A DNA stretch of 64,000 nucleotides, taken from positions 831,501 through 895,500 of the forward strand of contig NZ_CP019602.1 of the NCBI RefSeq assembly GCF_001661675.2. Direction: 5' to 3'. The position numbers were made by a program, and so were the translations under genes. The notes below the pieces were generated by a model. The model was given only the letters and a program-made list of their open reading frames with translations. It was not told the DNA's origin and ran no database searches. Numbering within the stretch: the stretch's first letter is position 1; the number at the start of each line of letters is the position of its first letter. Below, in pieces: positions 58,235 to 64,000 of this stretch. The DNA comes from Croceicoccus marinus. GTDB taxonomy: Bacteria > Pseudomonadota > Alphaproteobacteria > Sphingomonadales > Sphingomonadaceae.

Positions 58235-59530
58235 TTACCAGCGGCGTTCAAACTTGTTCCGCAGGTAGATGGCGAGGCCGTTCATGGCCAGCAGGAACAG
58301 CAATAGCACGATGATGGCGGCAGAGGTACGCTCGACGAAGCCGCGATCGATCTCGTCAGACCACAGGAAGATCTGGACGGGCAGGACACTGGACGGAGAG
58401 GTGAAGCCATCGGGCGGCGTGGCGACGAAGGCGCGCATGCCGATCATCAGCAGCGGGGCGGTTTCGCCGAGGGCGCGCGCCATGCCGATGATCGTGCCGG
58501 TCAGGATCCCGGGCAGGGCCAGCGGCAGGACATGGTGGAACACGACCTGCACCGGCGACGCGCCGATCGCCAGTGCACCGTCGCGGATCGACGGCGGCAC
58601 CGACTTGATGGCATTGCGGCCGCTGATCACGATAACCGGCATCGTCATCAGCGCCAGCGTCATGCCGCCGATGATCGGCGCGGACCGCAGGTTGGGGAAG
58701 ATCCACAGGAAGACCGCAAGACCCAGCAGGCCGAAGATGATCGAGGGCACGGCGGCAAGGTTGTTGATCGACACCTCGATGATGTCGGTCCACTTGTTCT
58801 TGGGGGCGTATTCCTCGAGATAGACGGCCGCCAGCACGCCGATGGGAAAGGCCAGAACCAGCGTGACGATCATCGTCAGCAGCGATCCTTTAAGCGCGCC
58901 CCAGATGCCGGCCTCTTGCGGATCGGTGGCGTCGGCGCGAGCAAGGAAACCCCAGTCGAAGGCGCGGGTCAGCACGCCTTCATCCTTCAGGCGTGCAGCC
59001 ATCGCCTGCAGTTCGGCAGGACCTTCGCCGCGATAGGCAGCCGCCAGATCCTCGTCCACCGGCAGGGACACCGTAGCCTGGCCGTCCAGCATGTCGGGAT
59101 CGGACGCGATCTTCGCGGCCAGATCGCGCGCTGCGCCGCCGCCCAGCTCGTCCGCCACATCCGCGCCATAGGCCTGCGTCGCCGCGTATTGCAGCGCATC
59201 GCCAAGCCCGGCCGAGCGCAGCACGTTCTCGGCACCCGGCTGGTCGAGCTGGCTGCGGTCGATGGCAAGGCCCAGCTCGGCGAAGTCGATCGGCACCTTC
59301 ATTTCGGCGCGCGTGAAACCGGCGATGCCGTTCGACGTCATCGCCACCAGCAGCACTGCCAGCACCGCGACCGAGATCAGCACCGAGAACATCGCCGCCA
59401 GCTTGAAGCGCCGCTCTGCCGCATAGCGGTTCTTCAGCCGTTTCTCGAGCCGTGCGTTGCGCTGGGCGCGCTGCCGGTCGATATCGGCGACGTCCGAGGG
59501 AGAGGCGGTGTTCATCGCATCCTTACTCAT
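58235..59530 (-). CDS. pstA: phosphate ABC transporter permease PstA, long form
   Basis: 431 residues; E. coli PstA has about 296. The N-terminal 180 residues are an extra part: a basic cytoplasmic start, one membrane helix (LAAMFSVLISVAVLAVLLVA) and a periplasmic stretch, as in PstA forms with a DUF3333 domain. The permease part has GSLLTMIVTLVLAFPIGVLA and the EAA-like loop ALGETAPLLMIGM. Overlaps the pstC stop by 8 nt. Confidence 0.95.
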   Translation of the reverse strand: MSKDAMNTASPSDVADIDRQRAQRNARLEKRLKNRYAAERRFKLAAMFSVLISVAVLAVLLVAMTSNGIAGFTRAEMKVPIDFAELGLAIDRSQLDQPGAENVLRSAGLGDALQYAATQAYGADVADELGGGAARDLAAKIASDPDMLDGQATVSLPVDEDLAAAYRGEGPAELQAMAARLKDEGVLTRAFDWGFLARADATDPQEAGIWGALKGSLLTMIVTLVLAFPIGVLAAVYLEEYAPKNKWTDIIEVSINNLAAVPSIIFGLLGLAVFLWIFPNLRSAPIIGGMTLALMTMPVIVISGRNAIKSVPPSIRDGALAIGASPVQVVFHHVLPLALPGILTGTIIGMARALGETAPLLMIGMRAFVATPPDGFTSPSSVLPVQIFLWSDEIDRGFVERTSAAIIVLLLFLLAMNGLAIYLRNKFERRW

Positions 59531-60905
59531 AGGCTTCGCGGTAGCGCTTCACCACGCGCAGCGCGATGAAGTTCAGCGCCAGCGTCACGGCGAACAGCAC
59601 CATGCCAAGTGCGAAGGCCGACAGCGTGGCCGGGTGGTCGAAGCTGCCTTCGCCCGTCAGCATGGCGACGATCTGGTACGTCACCGTGGTCATGCTCTCC
59701 AGCGGATTGCCGGTAAGATTGGCCGATGCGCCCGCGGCCATGACCACGATCATGGTTTCGCCGATGGCGCGCGACACCGCCAGCATGACGCCGGCCACGA
59801 TTCCGGGAAGCGCGGCGGGGACCAGCACCTTGCGGATCGTTTCCGATTGCGTCGCGCCCATGGCCAGGCTGCCGTCGCGCATCGCGGCGGGGACGGCGGC
59901 AATCGAATCGTCGGCCATCGATGACACGAAGGGAATGATCATCACCCCCATGATCAGGCCGGCGGCCAGCGCGCTTTCGCTGCTGGCGCTGGAAATGCCG
60001 ATGCCTTGCGCGACATCGCGGATGAAGGGCGCCACGGTCAGCGCGGCGAAATAGCCATAGACCACCGTCGGCACGCCAGCCAGAATCTCGAGGATGGGCT
60101 TCAGCCACCGGCGCAGCGTGGGCGAGGCATATTGCGTCAGATAGATCGCGCTGCCCATGCCGAGCGGGATGGCGACGATCATCGCGATGATGGCGCCGAT
60201 ATAGATCGTCCCCCAGAACAGGGGCAGGGCGCCGTAATCCTCTCCCGCGGCATAGGCGGGATCGCGCATCGGGTCGGGCGACCAGTGCGTGCCGAACAGG
60301 AAGTCGATCGGATTGACCATGCCGAAGAAGCGCGCGGTCTCGAAGATCAGCGATGCCAGGATGCCGAAAGTCGTCAGGATGGCCACCAGCGATGCCAGCA
60401 GCAGCAGGCCCATGATCATCCGCTCTACCCGGGTGCGGGCGGTGAAGTCGGGCCGCAGCTTGAGGAAGGCGAACGCGCCTCCGGCAAATCCGGCCACGAG
60501 GGTAACGACCAGTCCGATGATCCCATAGCGCGAGAGCGCCGCGCGGGCGGGTTCGACCAGCGGCTGTGCGCGCGGATCGAAGACCGCCTGCATGTCGCCC
60601 CTGGCAACTGCGATCGCCTCGCCCAAGACCGTGTTTCGCGCCAGGCCGAACGGCGGCAGCGCGTCGGCGGCAGGGTGGGACAGCATCGCCTGCAGCACCA
60701 GCTGCGGGCTGACCGCGCTCCAGATCAGGGCCAGTAGGATGGCGGGGACGAACGCCCACAGCGCAACGTACCAGGCATGATAGCTGGGCAGGGAATGCAG
60801 GCGCTGCGCACCCTTCGCGCCGAACGCATAAGCCCGCGAGCGAGCCGCCAGCCACCCGGCCAAGCCAAGGCCGAGTGCGAGAAGGACGAGAATTGCTGGC
60901 GACAT
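59523..60905 (-). CDS. pstC: phosphate ABC transporter permease PstC, long form
   Basis: 460 residues; E. coli PstC has 319. The N-terminal 170 or so add two membrane helices and a periplasmic part, the PstC N-terminal extension seen in alphaproteobacteria. The permease core includes PLFWGTIYIGAIIAMIVAIP and the coupling loop SRAIGETMIVVMAAGASANL. It pairs with PstA. It lies 21 nt after pstS. Confidence 0.95.
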   Translation of the reverse strand: MSPAILVLLALGLGLAGWLAARSRAYAFGAKGAQRLHSLPSYHAWYVALWAFVPAILLALIWSAVSPQLVLQAMLSHPAADALPPFGLARNTVLGEAIAVARGDMQAVFDPRAQPLVEPARAALSRYGIIGLVVTLVAGFAGGAFAFLKLRPDFTARTRVERMIMGLLLLASLVAILTTFGILASLIFETARFFGMVNPIDFLFGTHWSPDPMRDPAYAAGEDYGALPLFWGTIYIGAIIAMIVAIPLGMGSAIYLTQYASPTLRRWLKPILEILAGVPTVVYGYFAALTVAPFIRDVAQGIGISSASSESALAAGLIMGVMIIPFVSSMADDSIAAVPAAMRDGSLAMGATQSETIRKVLVPAALPGIVAGVMLAVSRAIGETMIVVMAAGASANLTGNPLESMTTVTYQIVAMLTGEGSFDHPATLSAFALGMVLFAVTLALNFIALRVVKRYREAYE

Positions 60906-60926
60906 CGCTAGGGTATTAGGCTCGCT

Positions 60927-61967
60927 TTATTGCAGATCCGTGGCTTGAATCGTCGGAAGATTCGAAGCCACCTCGGCGTTGCGGGCTGCCACCTCGGGCG
61001 TGGAGGCGATCATGCCCTTGCTCGTAAGCAGGCCGTCCTTGCCCCAGTTCTCGGCCCAAGTCGAGAGATACTCCTTGAGACCGGGCACGGCTTCCACATG
61101 CTGCTTCTTGACGTAGATATACAGCGGGCGGGCGCCGGGATAATCGCCGCTGGCGATATTTTCATAGGTCGGCTCGAAGCCGCCCAGGCTAAGGCCGCGC
61201 AGCTTGTCGTTGTTTTCCTCGAGGAAGGAATAGCCGAACACGCCGATCGCCTTGGGGTTCGTCGCCAGCTTCTGCACGATCAGATTGTCGTTCTCGCCCT
61301 GCTCTACAAAAGCGCCGTCGTCGCGGACCTCGGTGCAGATCTGCTCATAGCGGTCCTCGTCCGATTCCTTCATCGCGGCGACGGACGGATCGGTGTTGCA
61401 GCCCTCGGTCAGGATCAGCTCGGCCAGCGCGTCGCGCGTGCCCGACGTCGGCGGGGGGCCATAGACCAGGATCGGCTCGTTGGGGAACGAGGGGTCGATG
61501 TCCGACCAGTTCTTCGCGGTCTGCGGCTTGCCATAGGGCTCCGCTGCCAGTGCCTCGTAAACCTGGGCCGGGGTCAGCGAGAAATTCTGACCTTCCATCG
61601 ATTCGGCGATCGCGATGCCGTCAAGGCCGACCTGAAGCTCGACCACTTCGGTCACGCCATTGGCCATGCAGGTCTCCATTTCCGAAGGCTTCATGCGGCG
61701 CGATGCATTGGCGATGTCGGGATACTGCGTGCCCACGCCGCCGCAGAACAGCTTGAAGCCGCCGCCGGTCCCGGTCGATTCGACGATCGGGGACGAGAAC
61801 TGCGGATAGGTGCGGCTGAATTCCTCGGCCGCGGCCTTGGCGAACGGATAGACGGTGGAGGAGCCCACCGCCTTGATCTGGTCGCGGCCGGCGGACTGCG
61901 GGCCGCCGCACGCTGCAAGGGTGGCGGCCGAAAGCGCGGCCAGCAGGAGGGGCTTCGTCATGCGCAT
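60927..61967 (-). CDS. pstS: phosphate-binding lipoprotein PstS
   Basis: 346 residues. The lipoprotein signal ends LAAC (Cys20). Phosphate-binding segments are visible: AVGSSTVYPFAKAAAEEF, IVESTGTGGGFKLFCGG and YGPPPTSGTRDALAELI. It captures phosphate in the periplasm for PstCAB. It is first gene of pstSCAB-phoU-phoB, with a clear Pho box 45 nt before the start. The ATG at 61967 is chosen; another lies two codons in. Confidence 0.96.
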   Translation of the reverse strand: MRMTKPLLLAALSAATLAACGGPQSAGRDQIKAVGSSTVYPFAKAAAEEFSRTYPQFSSPIVESTGTGGGFKLFCGGVGTQYPDIANASRRMKPSEMETCMANGVTEVVELQVGLDGIAIAESMEGQNFSLTPAQVYEALAAEPYGKPQTAKNWSDIDPSFPNEPILVYGPPPTSGTRDALAELILTEGCNTDPSVAAMKESDEDRYEQICTEVRDDGAFVEQGENDNLIVQKLATNPKAIGVFGYSFLEENNDKLRGLSLGGFEPTYENIASGDYPGARPLYIYVKKQHVEAVPGLKEYLSTWAENWGKDGLLTSKGMIASTPEVAARNAEVASNLPTIQATDLQ

Positions 61968-62011
61968 GAAAAAATTTCCTTTCGAATCGCACGCGCCAAT
62001 ATGGACTGCAT

Positions 62012-62029
62012 ATGACAGTTATGTGACAC
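62012..62029 (-). promoter_or_regulatory. Pho box before pstS
   Basis: On the minus strand GTGTCAC-ATAA-CTGTCAT, two near-perfect 7-mers with the canonical 4-nt AT-rich spacer. It should make pstSCAB-phoUB PhoB-activated. Confidence 0.9.
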
Positions 62030-62089
62030 CGGCGCGGTGCAACGGATCCAAATCGTTGATTGTTCAGGCTTTAGGGCCGCAAGTTTTCG

Positions 62090-63496
62090 CTAGAAATCCA
62101 GCTGCGCCCGGGCGCTTAGGCTGTGCACGCCGTAATCATTATCGCCGCTTGCGGTCGGGATGACGGCACTGTCGTAATCGATATATGCATAGTTCATCAA
62201 AAAGCGCGTGTAGTCGGTCGGCGTCCACACCAGGGAGGCACCGTACAGGTTCTGCTCCCCGCCCGCGATATCGGCTTCCTGAAGGTCGAGGTAGTCGTAG
62301 CGGAGGTTGAACTGCAGCGCGCCGAAGCCGCCTTCGTTAAGCGGGTTGGTGGGCCTGATGCGGTCGAACACGCCCTTCCTGTACCCGCGCCGATCGCCCG
62401 GGGTCAGGAAGTAGCCGATCTCGGCATAGCCGCCAAAGAAAGTCGGATCGGCGAAGTCGGCCCGCTCGACATGCTGCCAGAAGGCTTCGCCCGCGACGTG
62501 GAACCGGCCCATGATGGCGGCGGCTTCGGCCCCGATTCCGGTCTCGCTGTCCGCCGAAAAGTCGCCGGTGTCGACAAAGCGGGTGCGCGGCGGCCGCGCG
62601 AGGGGCCGCTGGCTGTAGCGCAGGCTGTCGGTCAGCCCGTCGAGGTCGGTGTAGTGCACCGATCCGCCGACATGAAGCTGCGTGCTGCCAATTCTGGGTG
62701 TGTAGGCGATCCGCAGGTCGCCGCCCTCGTTTCGGTTGTCCGGCGCTTCGATATTGTCGGTGAACAGCCCGCCCTGGACCAGGAAGTCGTCCTGGAAATA
62801 TTGCGCCGACACGCCGATCCGGCGCTCGAACACGAATGCGTCGGTGAAGGCCGCCCGTTCGATGAACGAAGTGTGCAGGCTGCTGCTGAGCTCTTCCATC
62901 GACTGGAAAGTGTTGTGCTGGCCGACCATGAAGGTGACGGGGCCGCTGCGATGGCTGATCGTCGCGTCCATCACGACCGCTTCGCCGCTGCCGACCTCTA
63001 TGCCCAGGTCATAGCCGAAATTGCCGGGGACCTCGCCCTCGAACTCGACGCGAAGCCGGCGGGCGCCGCTGGAAAATCCTTCGTCGCGGCCCGTGCTTTC
63101 GGGAGCATCGATATAGGCCGCGTCATAGTTCAGGCGGCCGCTGACGCCAAAGCTCCAGCCATCGGGGTGCGACAGTTCGGGGCCGCCGTTCCATGCGATG
63201 GTGGTCTGCGGCGCTTCCTCGGCGGGCAAGGGCTCAGCCTGTGCGGCGGCGAGGGCGGCCTGTTCTGCCGCGACGGCATCGGCCGGAATCGCCCCGTTCG
63301 CTTTTGCCGAACGGGTTCTGGCCAGCTCGCCCTCCAGCTCCTCGATCCGCGTGTTCATGGCATCCATGGCGGCGCGCATTGCCGAAAGTTCGGATTGCAT
63401 GGCCTGGATCGCGCGATCGTCCTGCTGCGCATGGGCTGCGGGAGAGGCGGCGATCATGGCCAGGCCGGCGACGGAAACGGTGAGTGCACGTTGCAT
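62090..63496 (-). CDS. phosphate-selective porin (OprO/OprP family)
   Basis: 468 residues from the ATG at 63496. The signal peptide ends AHA-QQDD, then a coiled-coil segment (IQAMQSELSAMRAAMDAMNT) for trimer contact, then a 16-strand-type barrel. FGVSGRLNYDAAY, RRLRVEFEGEVPGNFGYDLG, FMVGQHNTFQSMEELSS and the ending SLSARAQLDF are typical. It lets phosphate or polyphosphate through the outer membrane. It lies between phoR and pstS with two Pho boxes upstream. Confidence 0.9.
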   Translation of the reverse strand: MQRALTVSVAGLAMIAASPAAHAQQDDRAIQAMQSELSAMRAAMDAMNTRIEELEGELARTRSAKANGAIPADAVAAEQAALAAAQAEPLPAEEAPQTTIAWNGGPELSHPDGWSFGVSGRLNYDAAYIDAPESTGRDEGFSSGARRLRVEFEGEVPGNFGYDLGIEVGSGEAVVMDATISHRSGPVTFMVGQHNTFQSMEELSSSLHTSFIERAAFTDAFVFERRIGVSAQYFQDDFLVQGGLFTDNIEAPDNRNEGGDLRIAYTPRIGSTQLHVGGSVHYTDLDGLTDSLRYSQRPLARPPRTRFVDTGDFSADSETGIGAEAAAIMGRFHVAGEAFWQHVERADFADPTFFGGYAEIGYFLTPGDRRGYRKGVFDRIRPTNPLNEGGFGALQFNLRYDYLDLQEADIAGGEQNLYGASLVWTPTDYTRFLMNYAYIDYDSAVIPTASGDNDYGVHSLSARAQLDF

Positions 63497-63510
63497 GGGA
63501 TTACACTTTG

Positions 63511-63528
63511 ATGACAGTTGGATGACCA
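63511..63528 (-). promoter_or_regulatory. Pho box 1 before the porin
   Basis: On the minus strand TGGTCAT-CCAA-CTGTCAT, one mismatch in the first half. It starts only 15 nt upstream of the porin ATG. Confidence 0.7.
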
Positions 63529-63554
63529 CTTGCCGACGCCCCTATGACCGACCG

Positions 63555-63572
63555 GTGACAGTTTTGTTACAT
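63555..63572 (-). promoter_or_regulatory. Pho box 2 before the porin
   Basis: On the minus strand ATGTAAC-AAAA-CTGTCAC. The second half is good and the first weaker. Its placement about 60 nt before the ATG is the usual one for activation. Confidence 0.65.
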
Positions 63573-63663
63573 CACTCGTAACAGGCAGCGCTTACCGTGC
63601 CGAACCGGCGGAACTCTGCGGGATCGCAGTGAAAAATTTTCCGCGGCGGAAACCGGGTTGCGG

Positions 63664-64000
63664 TCAGGCGACCGTTTTTTTCGGCCGCTTCGATTCGTCT
63701 TCCACGTGCCGCGGCAATCTTACCGTGATCGTGGTGCCTACGCCGAGTTCGCTCGCGATATCCAGCCGTCCGCGATGACGCTCGACGATATGCTTCACGA
63801 TGGCGAGGCCCAGGCCCGTTCCGCCCGCCGCGCGGCTGCGCCCGGGATCGGTTCGATAGAAACGCCGGGTAAGGTGGGGCAGATGCTCGGGCGCGATACC
63901 CTCGCCGCGGTCGGCCACTTTCATCTCGAAACTGGCGTCGCCGGGCTTGACCGTCACCCGGACTGGCTCGGTCTTCGAGCCGTATTTCATCGCATTGTCG
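63664..64000 (-). CDS. phoR: phosphate sensor histidine kinase PhoR (C-terminal part)
   Basis: The gene runs out of the window at 64000; the ATG at 63990 is internal. The ATP-binding domain is visible: N box DNAMKYGS, G1 DRGEGIAPEHL, F box RRFYRTDPGRS and G2 GGTGLGLAIVKHIVERH. The end is basic (KRPKKTVA). Its place beside the porin and pst genes identifies it as the partner of PhoB. Confidence 0.88.
   Translation of the reverse strand, partial: DNAMKYGSKTEPVRVTVKPGDASFEMKVADRGEGIAPEHLPHLTRRFYRTDPGRSRAAGGTGLGLAIVKHIVERHRGRLDIASELGVGTTITVRLPRHVEDESKRPKKTVA

Overview
The window is a chromosomal segment of an alphaproteobacterium, most likely order Sphingomonadales (Sphingomonadaceae or Erythrobacteraceae). 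The basis is the gene order of the str/S10/spc/alpha ribosomal region, the high GC content, an EF-Tu/S12 gene pair of alphaproteobacterial type, GAAC-N7-GAAC SOS boxes, and the PstC/PstA variants with long N-termini. I cannot fix the genus by eye.

Layout. (1) 1-2512: a low-GC accessory scrap. A membrane protein gene of pentapeptide/beta-helix type is broken by a T-tract frameshift and by an IS427-group (IS5 family) insertion that appears to carry an 83-codon passenger gene. (2) 2513-23765: rpsL-rpsG-fusA-tuf, then the S10, spc and alpha operons through secY, adk, rpsM, rpsK, rpoA and rplQ. Oddities are a 26-bp perfect inverted repeat between rpsL and rpsG, a structured 294-nt spacer between rpsJ and rplC, long tails on L3 and S5, Arg at the S12 streptomycin-resistance position, and an exported SRPBCC-like gene inserted before rpsM. 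(3) 23836-28230: a periplasmic prolyl oligopeptidase, two small exported Arg/Asp/Tyr-rich proteins and a TRIC/UPF0126 membrane protein. (4) 28386-35949, minus strand: mdh-sucD-sucA-sucB-lpdA, the lower TCA cycle block, without sucC. (5) 36229-40948: a cobalamin riboswitch followed by btuB-btuF-btuC-btuD. (6) 40945-45291: thpR, a PliG-like protein, panB, an SNF-family Na+ symporter and a PNPOx-like protein. (7) 45387-54530: an SOS mutagenesis locus. (8) 54532-55782: an extensin-like peptidase and a small exported protein. (9) 55932-64000, minus strand: the Pho regulon phoR-porin-pstS-pstC-pstA-pstB-phoU-phoB, with recognisable Pho boxes.

The most notable part is region 7. Two LexA-type boxes (45387-45401 and 48136-48150) stand before imuA-imuB and before a three-gene unit encoding a radical-SAM protein, a DUF4130-UdgX fusion and the error-prone polymerase DnaE2. 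The damage-inducible mutasome is therefore split into two SOS units, with the polymerase placed behind a radical-SAM/UdgX pair of unknown chemistry. The radical-SAM protein ends in QLDLF, a consensus beta-clamp-binding peptide. This suggests, but does not prove, that the pair works at the replication clamp with DnaE2.

No tRNA, rRNA, CRISPR array or prophage was seen.
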